In this document: positions 16,151 through 23,784 of the stretch, piece after piece | Position numbering within the stretch: the first letter of the stretch is position 1 | How the letters are laid out: each line of letters opens with the position of its first letter | Origin: Nocardioides renjunii | Lineage (GTDB): Bacteria; Actinomycetota; Actinomycetes; Propionibacteriales; Nocardioidaceae | DNA: 64,000 nt | Assembly: GCF_034661175.1 (NCBI RefSeq) | Contig: NZ_CP141058.1 | Coordinates: 3,534,001 to 3,598,000 of the forward strand | Direction of reading: 5' to 3' | Notes under the pieces: generated by a model | The model's database searches: none | What the model saw: the letters and a program-made list of their open reading frames with translations, nothing else | Told to the model about the DNA's origin: nothing | Translations under genes and position numbers: made by a program

Positions 16151-17058
16151 GCAACCTGGTCCTCGACTCGGCCTCGCGCTGGTTCGGCAACGTCGTCGCG
16201 GTCAACGACGTCTCCCTCTCCATCGGCCCGGGCGTGACGGGCCTGCTCGGCCCCAACGGCGCCGGCAAGACGACGCTGATGGCGATGATGTCGGGCTTCC
16301 TGGCGCCCTCGGCCGGCCACGTCACCCTCGACGGGCAGCCGGTGTGGCGCAACACCGAGATCTACCGCCAGATCGGGCTGGTGCCCGAGCGCGAGCTGAG
16401 CTTCGGCTACCTCACCGGACGCCAGTTCGTCCGGGCCAACGCCGACCTGCACCGGATGCCCGACGCGGCCGCCGCGACCGAGCGGATCCTCGAGGTCGTC
16501 GACATGGTCGAGCCGGCGGGCCGGCGCCTCGACACCTACTCCAAGGGCATGCGCCAGCGCGTCAAGATCGCCGCCGCGCTCGTCCACGGGCCGTCCGTGC
16601 TGCTCCTCGACGAGCCGTTCAACGGCGTCGACCCGCGCCAGCGGATGCACCTGATGGACCTGCTGCGGCGCCTCGGCGACGAGGGCCGCACCGTGCTGTT
16701 CAGCTCGCACATCCTGGAGGAGGTCGAGCGGCTTGCCCGCCACATCGAGGTGGTCGTCTCCGGCCGCCACGCGGCGTCGGGCGACTTCGGCGCGATCCGC
16801 CGGCTGATGACCGACCGCCCGGTGCAGTACGCCCTGCAGTCCAGCGACAACCGCACCCTCGCCTCGCTCCTGATGGCGCACGAGTCGGTGCGCGCGGTGA
16901 GCCTGCGCGGTGACCATCTCGACGTCCAGGTCGACGACCTGGGCAGCTTCGCCGTCAGCCTGCCGGGCCTGGCCCGGCAGCACGACGTGACCCTGTTCGA
17001 GCTCTCCCCCAGCGACGAGTCGCTCGAGAGCGTCTTCGCCTACCTGGTGGCCCGATGA
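16147..17058 (+). CDS. ABC transporter ATP-binding protein (ABC-2 type), second of two
   Basis: 303 residues. GPNGAGKTT, YSKGMRQR and VLLLDEPFNGVD are the Walker A, signature and Walker B motifs, with the switch histidine in SSHIL. It is a paralogue of the first ATPase, suggesting a duplicated module or a heteromeric transporter with two distinct ATPases. The ATG overlaps the permease stop (ATGA). A C-terminal domain of about 80 residues (RPVQYALQSSDNRTLASLLM onward) resembles DUF4162-type regulatory tails. Confidence 0.9.
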   Translation: MSNLVLDSASRWFGNVVAVNDVSLSIGPGVTGLLGPNGAGKTTLMAMMSGFLAPSAGHVTLDGQPVWRNTEIYRQIGLVPERELSFGYLTGRQFVRANADLHRMPDAAAATERILEVVDMVEPAGRRLDTYSKGMRQRVKIAAALVHGPSVLLLDEPFNGVDPRQRMHLMDLLRRLGDEGRTVLFSSHILEEVERLARHIEVVVSGRHAASGDFGAIRRLMTDRPVQYALQSSDNRTLASLLMAHESVRAVSLRGDHLDVQVDDLGSFAVSLPGLARQHDVTLFELSPSDESLESVFAYLVAR

Positions 17059-17756
17059 TCAACGTGACCATTGCCAAGCTGGCGCTGCAGGCACTGCTCG
17101 GCCGCCGCCGCTTCTTCCTGCTGCTCGCGTTCCCGGTCCTGCTGATCGGGCTGGTCGCACTGGTGACGGCGCTCACCGACGGCGACGCGGCGTTCGAGAT
17201 CCTGCCGGGCCTGGGCTACCCGCTCGTGCTGCCCCTCGTCGCGATCCTCGCGGCCTCCTCGGTGCTCGGCCCGGAGGTGGACGACGGGTCGATCACCTAC
17301 CTGCTCTCCAAGCCGGTCAGCCGCTACGGCGTGGCGATCAGCAAGTGGCTCGTGGCCCTCGCCGCCACGCTGGTCGCCGGCGCGCTGCCGATCCTGGTCG
17401 CGGCCCTCATCACCGGCGACAGCACCCGGGCGGTCGCGCTCTTCGTCGGCGCCTTCGTCGCCGGGACGACCTACTCCGCGCTCTTCCTCGCCATCTCGGC
17501 CGTGACCCGGCACGCGGTCATCGCGTCGCTGATGTTCGTGCTGATCTGGGAGAGCCTGCTCGGCAACCTCTTCTCCGGCATCGCCTGGCTGAGCATCGGC
17601 CAGTGGGGCCTGCGGGTCGGCCACGAGATCTCCGACCAGCTGCCCGACCCCGCCAACCTCCCCTACGCGATCATCGCCAGCCTCGTCGTCACGGTGGTCG
17701 GCGTGTGGTTCGCGGGCGACCGGCTGCGCTCGTTCTCCCTCCGCGGCGAGGACTAG
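17055..17756 (+). CDS. ABC-2 type transporter permease, last gene of the ABC operon
   Basis: 233 residues, about six transmembrane helices (FFLLLAFPVLLIGLVALVTA, LVLPLVAILAASSVLG, WLVALAATLVAGALPILVAA and others). GPEVDDGSITYLLSKPVSR is a conserved ABC-2 cytosolic loop that contacts the ATPase. Its TAG stop (17754-17756) lies inside the 6-bp target duplication of the IS481-family element, so the insertion left the protein unchanged. Confidence 0.88.
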   Translation: MINVTIAKLALQALLGRRRFFLLLAFPVLLIGLVALVTALTDGDAAFEILPGLGYPLVLPLVAILAASSVLGPEVDDGSITYLLSKPVSRYGVAISKWLVALAATLVAGALPILVAALITGDSTRAVALFVGAFVAGTTYSALFLAISAVTRHAVIASLMFVLIWESLLGNLFSGIAWLSIGQWGLRVGHEISDQLPDPANLPYAIIASLVVTVVGVWFAGDRLRSFSLRGED

Positions 17757-17757
17757 C
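17752..17757. repeat. Left target-site duplication, ACTAGC
   Basis: ACTAGC directly precedes the left end of the insertion sequence and is repeated exactly at the right end. It fits the NCTAGN preference reported for IS481. It contains the permease stop on the plus strand and the transposase stop on the minus strand. Confidence 0.93.
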
Positions 17758-18751
17758 TGTACTGATCGGTGAGGTTGGTCAACCTGGTGATGGGGGCTGA
17801 CCCGCCGATCGCGGTGTGGGGCCGGTGGTGGTTGTACTCGTGGAGCCATGCTGGCAGAGCTGCTCTGCGGGCTGACTCGGAGTTGTAGAACTTCTTGAAG
17901 GCCCAGCCGTCGGCCATGGTGCGGTGGAAGCGTTCGATCTTGCCGTTGGTCTGTGGTCGGTAGGGACGCGTCTTCTTTGCGGTGATGGCGAGATCGGCGC
18001 AGGTCTCGCGCCACAAGTGGCTGCGATAGGCGCTGCCGTTGTCGGACAGGACGCGTTCGACCACGACGCCGCGCGCGGCGAACCAGGCGACGGCTCGGCA
18101 GAGCACCCCGGCCGCGGTGGCGGCCGTCTCGTCGTCGTGGACTTCGGCGTAGGCGATGCGGGAGTGGTCGTCGATGACGGTGTGCACGAACGCGGTTCCG
18201 ACCTTCGGCTGCCGGTAGGCGTTGCTGATCCCGGTGCGGTTGCGGGTCGCGATCCGGTTCTGATCGCCTTGGTGTCGTCCCAGGTAGCGCCAGCCGCCGC
18301 CGTCGGGGATGTTGCCGAGCTTCTTCACGTCGACGTGGATCAGCGATCCGGGGTGATCGTGCTCGTAGCGCCGGGTCGGTTCACCGGTCGCGCGGTCGAC
18401 ATGGGTGAGTCGGTTGAGTCGGCACCGGACCAGCACCTTGTGGACCGTTGACGGTGCCAGACCGACGCGGTCCGCGATCTGCACCGGCCCGAGCCGGTGC
18501 TTCCACCGCAGGTGCACGATCTTGCGCACCACCGGCTGCGGCACCTGGTTCGGGGAGCGGTGCGGGCGCGACGAGGCGTCGTTCATGCCAGCCGGCCCGA
18601 GCCGGCGATAGCGGTCGGCCCATCGCTTCGCGGTAGGCCATGACACGTCGTATCGCTCGGCGGCTCGAGCGATGGGCCAACTGTGATCGACGGCCAGGCG
18701 CGCGAGCCGAAGACGGGCGCGAGGGGTGAGTGCGGCGTTAGCGTGGGACAC
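17753..18751 (-). CDS. IS481-family transposase
   Basis: 332 residues from a GTG with GGAGG 5 nt upstream. The N-terminal helix-turn-helix (AAERYDVSWPTAKRWADRYR) is followed by an rve/DDE core: first Asp in HVDVKKLG, second in VLSDNGSAYRS, Glu in TNGKIERFHRT. The reading frame runs off the end of the element: the codon for the final serine uses one IS base plus two target bases, and the TAG stop lies in the flanking CTAG. The stop is therefore supplied by the target site. Confidence 0.95.
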   Translation of the reverse strand: MSHANAALTPRARLRLARLAVDHSWPIARAAERYDVSWPTAKRWADRYRRLGPAGMNDASSRPHRSPNQVPQPVVRKIVHLRWKHRLGPVQIADRVGLAPSTVHKVLVRCRLNRLTHVDRATGEPTRRYEHDHPGSLIHVDVKKLGNIPDGGGWRYLGRHQGDQNRIATRNRTGISNAYRQPKVGTAFVHTVIDDHSRIAYAEVHDDETAATAAGVLCRAVAWFAARGVVVERVLSDNGSAYRSHLWRETCADLAITAKKTRPYRPQTNGKIERFHRTMADGWAFKKFYNSESARRAALPAWLHEYNHHRPHTAIGGSAPITRLTNLTDQYS

Positions 18752-18874
18752 GAAGACCTCCAGGGTGGGGAGCGGTTCCTAGACAGCTCCACTCCACGCC
18801 CGGAGGTCTTCGCCTTCCAAGCTCATTCAGATCGTGTCGTCACACGATCTGGACCAACGTGCCCGATCAGTACA
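17758..18874 (-). mobile_element. IS481-family insertion sequence, complete, 1117 bp
   Basis: Terminal inverted repeats begin TGTACTGATCGG at both ends (17758 inward, and the complement ending at 18874), followed by a 4-bp mismatch block and a second matching GTTGGTC. Flanks are identical 6-bp ACTAGC duplications. The single transposase gene spans nearly the whole element. The intact frame, ends and duplication indicate a recent, potentially active copy. It separates two convergent genes without breaking either. Confidence 0.95.
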
Positions 18875-18880
18875 ACTAGC
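18875..18880. repeat. Right target-site duplication, ACTAGC
   Basis: Exact copy of the left duplication. The complement of CTA (18876-18878) provides the TAG stop of the small membrane protein gene that reads toward the element. Confidence 0.93.
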
Positions 18881-19265
18881 GGGGCTGAGGGCCGCTGCGC
18901 GTCAGACGTACGGCGGCCCCGAAGAGGTACGCGGCCGCGGCGCCGAGGAGCACGCCCCACAGCCAGCTCTCCTCGACCGCGCCGACCACGGCGGTGACGG
19001 CTGCCCAGGTGCCGAGCAGCACGAAGGTGGCCAGCCCGACGGCCCGTCCCGTCGGCGATCCGGGCTCGGGGGGCCGGGTGCCGACGACGGCCCCGATGAG
19101 GGACACCACCCCGAACACGATGAACGCGGACGCCCACGCCCGACCGAACGCACTGTCGGCCTCGAGGACGAGTCCGACCCCCAGGGCGACGGCCAGCACC
19201 CCGGTGCCGCCCGCGAGCACGGCCGAGACGGTCCCGAGCCTGCGCCGCGCGGTCAGCTGAACCAC
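18876..19265 (-). CDS. Small four-helix membrane protein, candidate immunity protein
   Basis: 129 residues with four predicted transmembrane segments (around 10-30, 41-62, 73-94, 97-117) and no catalytic motif. The GTG start overlaps the 3' end of the preceding effector-like gene by 13 bp, so the two are translationally coupled. Multi-pass immunity proteins accompany membrane-disrupting type VII effectors, and position and topology fit that role here; this is inference. Its stop lies in the duplicated CTAG of the insertion sequence. It could instead be an unrelated membrane protein. Confidence 0.7.
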   Translation of the reverse strand: MVQLTARRRLGTVSAVLAGGTGVLAVALGVGLVLEADSAFGRAWASAFIVFGVVSLIGAVVGTRPPEPGSPTGRAVGLATFVLLGTWAAVTAVVGAVEESWLWGVLLGAAAAYLFGAAVRLTRSGPQPR

Positions 19266-20521
19266 CCACCGATCGTGTCGCCGACGCTCGAGACGCCGTC
19301 AGCGATGGCCTCGCCGGTGTCCTCCAGCGCGTCGACACCTTCGTCCCAGGCCTTGCCGACGTCGGGACCGTTCTCGAAGAAGGAGTCGATGGCGCCGTCG
19401 GCGAAGATGGCGATGCCGGCGCCGACCACGGTCCCGACCACGGCACCGACCGCGGTGCCCACCCCGGGCACCACGGAGCCGGCGGTGGCGCCGATGAGCG
19501 CCGCGGTGCCGACGCTGGCGCCGAAGCCTGCTGCCGCACCGAGGCCCGCGGAGACCCCTTGCGAGACGATGATCTGCTCGGTCGTCTCCCCCTCCTGCCA
19601 GTCGTTGTAGGCGCCGAGGCCCAGGCCGAGCGGCCCCAGGATCTTGCCGGCACGCCCGAGGTAGCGCAGGGTTCGGGACTCTGCCAGCTCGCCCGACTGG
19701 CGCAGCAGGTCCTCGGCCTCGTCGAGCTTGCCCTGGATGGCGAGCCGGTCCGCCTCCAGCCGAGCCTCGTCCAGGGTCTGGAAGAAGAACCACTTGCGCT
19801 TCATGTAGCGCTCGGGGTGGGCCTGGAGGTCGTCGATGGCGCGGGTGGCCTCGTCGACGAGGTCCTCGGCGGACGTCAGCAGCTTGGACTGGTTCAGCGA
19901 GATGCTGACGCCGATGACACCGGCCGCCGCGTCGCCGACGATGTCGCCCAGCGTGAGGATCCAGGCCGCGTGCGTGCCGGGGAGGTAGTCGTCCTGCAGC
20001 TCGCGGCACGCGGCGGCGTAGTAGCGGTCGATGCGCGCCGCCTCGGTCTCGGCGTCGTAGTAGGCCTGCAGCAGCTCCTGGTGGGCGTTGTAGGCCTCCA
20101 CCCGCGTGTTGTGCTCCGCGACCTCCTCGGGTGTCCCCTCGAAGCCGACCGGGGGCCGCGCGGGACCCGCGCCGGGGTGCTCCACCACGAAGCCCGCCAC
20201 GGTGAGCCCCTTGCCGCGCGCGGTGGACCGGACGTCGCCCATCTGGTCCTGGGCACGGCGGAGCTTCTCGGCGAAGTCGTCGAGGTCACCGGCCATCTTC
20301 TTCGTCGCCGCCGCCAGGTCGTCGGACTTGTCGCGGATGCGTCGGGCGATGTCCGCGAACTCCTCGCCGGCCACGGAGTCCCACCCCGCCTCGGCGTCGC
20401 GGCGTGAGCCGTTGGCGGCATCGGCGGCCGCCGTGAGCTTCGGCTCCAGGCTGCCCCGGAGCCACGTGGCGGCCCCCTCGATGCCGCCGGGCGACCCGAG
20501 GATCTCCGTCTCGATGCTCAC
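19253..20521 (-). CDS. WXG/LXG-like helical protein with glycine-zipper region, candidate type VII effector
   Basis: 422 residues from GTG. Residues 1-100 are helical with a W-G turn (AGWDSVAGEEF, W47-G52) like WXG100/LXG N-termini. Residues 130-290 are charged helices, with an aromatic KRKWFFFQTL at 241-250. Residues 322-373 are a Gly/Ala-rich hydrophobic stretch with GxxxG spacing (VVPGVGTAVGAVVGTVVGAG), followed by FADGAIDSFFENG and a short tail. No signal peptide and no known nuclease motif. A pore-forming or depolarising toxin secreted by an ESX system is a hypothesis based on architecture and on the adjacent small helical and membrane proteins. Confidence 0.7.
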   Translation of the reverse strand: MSIETEILGSPGGIEGAATWLRGSLEPKLTAAADAANGSRRDAEAGWDSVAGEEFADIARRIRDKSDDLAAATKKMAGDLDDFAEKLRRAQDQMGDVRSTARGKGLTVAGFVVEHPGAGPARPPVGFEGTPEEVAEHNTRVEAYNAHQELLQAYYDAETEAARIDRYYAAACRELQDDYLPGTHAAWILTLGDIVGDAAAGVIGVSISLNQSKLLTSAEDLVDEATRAIDDLQAHPERYMKRKWFFFQTLDEARLEADRLAIQGKLDEAEDLLRQSGELAESRTLRYLGRAGKILGPLGLGLGAYNDWQEGETTEQIIVSQGVSAGLGAAAGFGASVGTAALIGATAGSVVPGVGTAVGAVVGTVVGAGIAIFADGAIDSFFENGPDVGKAWDEGVDALEDTGEAIADGVSSVGDTIGGWFS

Positions 20522-20814
20522 TGCTCCATCACCTGGCGGATCCGACCCATGCCGGCAGAGGCGTCGGCGTCGGCGCGCTGGTAGTAGCCGCGCGCGAGCC
20601 GGACGCCCTCGGCCGTCCCGGTGAGCCCCTGGGAGACGTTGCCCGCGCTGGTCACGACCTGGCTGAGCATGCTCGCCACCACGGCCGTCATCGGGCCCGC
20701 GTCGACCCCGCGCGGAACGCTCCCCGCCAGGCCCTCGAGCCCCTCGGCCGCACCTTCGAGGTCGCCCGCGATCGTGTCGAGGGTGGCGAGGTCGACATCG
20801 ATGCCGCCGCTCAT
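20518..20814 (-). CDS. Small helical WXG100-like protein, candidate effector partner
   Basis: 98 residues, no W-x-G but the size and two-helix pattern of WXG100-type or chaperone-like partners: GIDVDLATLDTIAGDLEGAA forms helix one and a Ser/Thr/Ala-rich second helix runs from about 40 to 72, ending RADADASAGMGRIRQVMEQ. Its stop overlaps the effector start (GTGA). In LXG systems two small helical proteins bind the effector N-terminus for delivery; a similar role is inferred here. Confidence 0.65.
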   Translation of the reverse strand: MSGGIDVDLATLDTIAGDLEGAAEGLEGLAGSVPRGVDAGPMTAVVASMLSQVVTSAGNVSQGLTGTAEGVRLARGYYQRADADASAGMGRIRQVMEQ

Positions 20815-21161
20815 CCGTGCACCTCCCGCAGCTCGTCGCCGCTCGCGGCCGGGTCGTCGCGCAGGCCCGGGTCGACGTCGAGGAACAGCAGGTCGTAGGG
20901 CGTCTGGTCGTGGATGCGCTGGAGCGCGGCGACATCGCAGAGCAGCCAGGGGGTGTCCGGGAGGTACCACCGGTGGAGCCGGTCGATGGCCGAGTAGGTG
21001 TAGAGGGCGGTGCGGCCGTCGGCGACGTGGTGGAGAAGGACGCGGCGCGAGGCCACCTCCGCCTCCGCGGTCGTGGGCACGTAGACCACCGGCGGCAGCT
21101 GCGGCCGCTGCGGCCGGTCGTCGGTCCGGTCCCTGTCAGGGGTGGTCGGGAGGTCGGTCAC
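20811..21161 (-). CDS. SAV_915/SseB-like small protein
   Basis: 116 residues. VVYVPTTAEAEVASRRVLLHHVADGRTALYTYSAIDRLHRWY and PWLLCDVAALQRIHDQTPYDLLFLD match the pattern of SAV_915-type proteins, small alpha/beta domains often found beside actinobacterial WXG100 genes. Function unknown. GTG 21161 was chosen (AGGAG 11 nt upstream); GTG 21173 is possible. It overlaps the upstream gene by 26 bp and the downstream ATG by 4 bp. Confidence 0.65.
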   Translation of the reverse strand: MTDLPTTPDRDRTDDRPQRPQLPPVVYVPTTAEAEVASRRVLLHHVADGRTALYTYSAIDRLHRWYLPDTPWLLCDVAALQRIHDQTPYDLLFLDVDPGLRDDPAASGDELREVHG

Positions 21162-21984
21162 GGAAGCAGTCACTCCTGGACGTGGTGATGATGGGGGGAC
21201 GGGGCGTGGCCCGCTGTCCACCTTCCCCCGTACGGCTCGTCCCAATCCTGCCGATCCGGTCGGCGAGGTCGAGCTCCGACCGTAGCCAGTCCGCGACCTC
21301 GGCGGGGCGGTGGCCGACGTCCTTGGCATCGAGCACGAGCACACGGACGCTGGGCGCCCGCCGCCGCCACGGGCGGGGGCAGGCGATCCACGTGGCGTCG
21401 TCGTCGAGGTCGACGACGACCCGCCGGCCGCTGCTGCGGACCCGGCGCACGGACCCGCGGGCGGCGCGGGCGCGCCCGACGGGCGAGTCGACCACCACCT
21501 CGTCGGGGGTGAGCCACAGCGCCGGCCGACGGCGCCTGCCGAGCACGACCAGCGCGACGCGCGCCGCGAACCAGAGCCCGACCAGGCCCGGGACCGCTCC
21601 GACCACGGCCCACGACCCGCCCTCGGCGAGACCCGCCGCGAGCAGCGCCAGTCCCGTGGCGGCGAGGCCCAGGTCGAGGGCGTTCGCGTGCCACCACGGT
21701 GCCGCCCACGACCGCAGGCCGGCCGCCGGGCGGCCCGCCACGGTGCCCTCGCCGATCGTCGGCAGCCGCGAGGTGGTGGCGACCACCACCGCGAGCAGCA
21801 CGGTCGCCGCGACGGCGAAGGCGGTGTAGAGCACGACCAGCCAGAGGGCGAGAGGTGCGCCTGCTGACGGCTCGGGTGCGGCGACCGCGACGAGCAGTCC
21901 ACCGAGCCCGGCGAGCACCAGGTCGACGAGGACCTCCCCCCACTTCTCGCGGCCGGCGAAGCCGACGACGGCAGGGCGTGTCAT
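21136..21984 (-). CDS. Membrane protein with PH-like C-terminal domain
   Basis: 282 residues. Two pairs of hydrophobic helices lie at about 18-37, 45-67, 102-120 and 124-150. The soluble part LWLTPDEVVVDSPVGRARA, VRSSGRRVVVDLDDDATWIAC and later strands resemble bacterial PH-type (YdbT/DUF3093-like) domains. The last 35 residues are basic and proline-rich. It heads the five-gene minus operon; TAGACT (21991-21996) ends 6 nt before the ATG. A role in anchoring or sensing is only a guess. Confidence 0.65.
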   Translation of the reverse strand: MTRPAVVGFAGREKWGEVLVDLVLAGLGGLLVAVAAPEPSAGAPLALWLVVLYTAFAVAATVLLAVVVATTSRLPTIGEGTVAGRPAAGLRSWAAPWWHANALDLGLAATGLALLAAGLAEGGSWAVVGAVPGLVGLWFAARVALVVLGRRRRPALWLTPDEVVVDSPVGRARAARGSVRRVRSSGRRVVVDLDDDATWIACPRPWRRRAPSVRVLVLDAKDVGHRPAEVADWLRSELDLADRIGRIGTSRTGEGGQRATPRPPIITTSRSDCFRDRPPDHP

Positions 21985-22024
21985 GCGGGCAGTCTAGGAG
22001 GGCGACCAGCACTAGGCTTGAGCC
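21985..22024. promoter_or_regulatory. Divergent leaderless promoters for the effector operon and ligC
   Basis: Only 40 bp separate two start codons. Minus-strand TAGACT (21991-21996) and plus-strand TAGGCT (22013-22018) each end 6 nt before their ATG or GTG. The two -10 boxes are 16 bp apart, so polymerases on the two promoters would exclude each other. Confidence 0.65.
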
Positions 22025-23146
22025 GTGGACCTCCCCGTGATGCCGCCCGTGCAGCCGATGCTCGCCAAGAGCGTGAGCGGCGTGCCGGACCCGGCCAAGC
22101 ACGGCGGACTCAGCTTCGAGCCCAAGTGGGACGGCTTCCGCTGCCTGGTCTTCAAGGACGGCGACGAGGTCGAGCTGGCCAGCCGCAACACCAAGCCGCT
22201 GACCCGCTACTTCCCCGAGGTCGTCGAGGCCGTACGACGCCAGCTGCCGGACCGCATCGTGCTGGACGGCGAGATCTTCGTGGGGCTGCAGGGTGCCGAG
22301 GGCTGGCGCCTGGAGTTCGAGACGCTGCAGGAGCGCATCCACCCCGCGGCCAGCCGCGTCGACAAGCTGGCCGTCGAGACGCCCGCGGGCTTCGTCGCCT
22401 TCGACCTGCTCGCGCTGGGCGACGAGTCCTACCTCCACCGTCCGCTGTCCGAGCGCCGCGCCGCGCTGGTCGAGGCGCTCGCGCACCTCGACGGCGAGGG
22501 GCCGTGCTTCCTCACCCGCACCACCGAGGACGCCGCCGAGGCCGAGCGGTGGTTCGAGGAGTTCGAGGGCGCCGGCCTGGACGGCGTCGTCGCCAAGCCG
22601 CTCGGCTCGCCCTACGAGCCCAACAAGCGCACCATGCTCAAGATCAAGCACGAACGCACCGCCGACGTCGTCCTGGCCGGCTACCGCGAGCACAAGACCT
22701 CGACCCCGGAGCAGCCGCTCATCGGGTCGCTGCTGCTCGGGCTCTACGACGACGACGGCGAGCTGCAGCACATCGGCGTCTCGGCCAGCTTCACCGCGGC
22801 GCGGCGGGCCGAGCTGTGGCAGGAGCTCCAGCCGCTCGTGTGCGACATCGCCGACCACCCGTGGGGCAGGTGGAACGAGTTCCTCACCGCCAACCCCGAC
22901 CGCGTCCCCGGCACGCAGAGCCGCTGGAGCGCGGGCAAGGACCTCGGCTTCACGGCGCTGCGCCCCGAGCGGGTGCTCGAGGTGAAGTACGACCACATGG
23001 AGGGCCGGCGCTTCCGGCACACCGCCCACTTCAAGCGCTGGCGCACCGACCGCGACCCGGAGAGCTGCGGCTACGCCCAGCTCGACGAGCCGGCCGGCTA
23101 CGACCTCAGCAGGATCCTCAGCACCGAACCCGGAGGCGAGTCATGA
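22025..23146 (+). CDS. ligC: ATP-dependent DNA ligase, LigC type
   Basis: 373 residues from GTG. FEPKWDGFRCL carries the nucleotidyl-accepting lysine K34 (motif I); IVLDGEIF is motif III; GLDGVVAKPLG is motif IV; TMLKIKHERTADVV is motif V. The OB-fold domain follows to the C-terminus. The length and lack of extra domains fit LigC, a backup short-gap ligase of actinobacteria linked to Ku-independent excision repair. A LigD-type polymerase lies 4.6 kb away at 27761. It overlaps the next gene by ATGA. Confidence 0.93.
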   Translation: MDLPVMPPVQPMLAKSVSGVPDPAKHGGLSFEPKWDGFRCLVFKDGDEVELASRNTKPLTRYFPEVVEAVRRQLPDRIVLDGEIFVGLQGAEGWRLEFETLQERIHPAASRVDKLAVETPAGFVAFDLLALGDESYLHRPLSERRAALVEALAHLDGEGPCFLTRTTEDAAEAERWFEEFEGAGLDGVVAKPLGSPYEPNKRTMLKIKHERTADVVLAGYREHKTSTPEQPLIGSLLLGLYDDDGELQHIGVSASFTAARRAELWQELQPLVCDIADHPWGRWNEFLTANPDRVPGTQSRWSAGKDLGFTALRPERVLEVKYDHMEGRRFRHTAHFKRWRTDRDPESCGYAQLDEPAGYDLSRILSTEPGGES

Positions 23147-23745
23147 CCGAGACGACCGACAACATCCCCGACGACGGCACCACCGGCGACTCCATCCACG
23201 ACGGGCGGGGCACCTACGACGTCGTGCTGCTCGTCGAGCAGGCGCTCACCGCCGCCGACGCCCAGCAGGTCCGGTCCCTCCACACCGAGATCGCGGACCC
23301 GGTGGTCTACCACGTCCTCCTGCCGCTCGAGGACGCCGCGGCCCGGATCGAGGCGTCCCTCGGGACGATCGGCGCCGGGGACCTCATGGCGGCACCAGCC
23401 ATGGCGATGAACGACGTCGACATCGAGGCCTTGCGGCGCGAGTGCGAGGAGAGCTCCTCCTCCGACCTCCACAAGACCCTCGCCGCGATCCATGCCGCCG
23501 GGGGCCAGGCCACCGGCAAGGTGACGTCCGAGCCGCCGGTCGACGCCCTCGCCGCGCTGGTCACGGCCGTCGACGCCCGCGAGGCGATCATCCTCACCCG
23601 CCCGCACGTCGTGGCTGAGTTCTTCCACATCGACTGGACCTCGCGGGCGCGCCGCAAGCTCGGCGTGCCGGTGCTGCACCTCATCGAGCACGAGAACTTC
23701 GACGAGCAGGCCTCCGGGTCCGGCGAGGGCATCAGCGGCGTCTGA
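23143..23745 (+). CDS. Conserved hypothetical protein, universal-stress-like fold
   Basis: 200 residues. YDVVLLVEQALTAADAQQVRSLH and VVYHVLLPLEDAAARI give a strand-helix-strand start; AREAIILTRPHVVAEFFHIDWTSRARRKLGVPVLHLIEH near the C-terminus resembles the nucleotide-binding end of Usp-like proteins. No enzyme motif is seen. The N-terminal 25 residues and last 12 look disordered. It is translationally coupled to ligC (ATGA), so a stress or repair link is possible but unproven. Confidence 0.6.
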   Translation: MTETTDNIPDDGTTGDSIHDGRGTYDVVLLVEQALTAADAQQVRSLHTEIADPVVYHVLLPLEDAAARIEASLGTIGAGDLMAAPAMAMNDVDIEALRRECEESSSSDLHKTLAAIHAAGGQATGKVTSEPPVDALAALVTAVDAREAIILTRPHVVAEFFHIDWTSRARRKLGVPVLHLIEHENFDEQASGSGEGISGV

Positions 23746-23748
23746 GCC

Positions 23749-23772
23749 CCGGGGTCGAGGGCCCGACCCCGG
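23749..23772. terminator. Hairpin between convergent genes
   Basis: CCGGGGTCG (23749-23757) pairs perfectly with CGACCCCGG (23764-23772) around a 6-nt loop, 3 bp after the upstream stop and 12 bp before the convergent sulfotransferase stop. A bidirectional terminator fits; there is no T-run, as is common in GC-rich actinobacteria. Confidence 0.65.
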
Positions 23773-23784
23773 CGCAGCGGCAGC

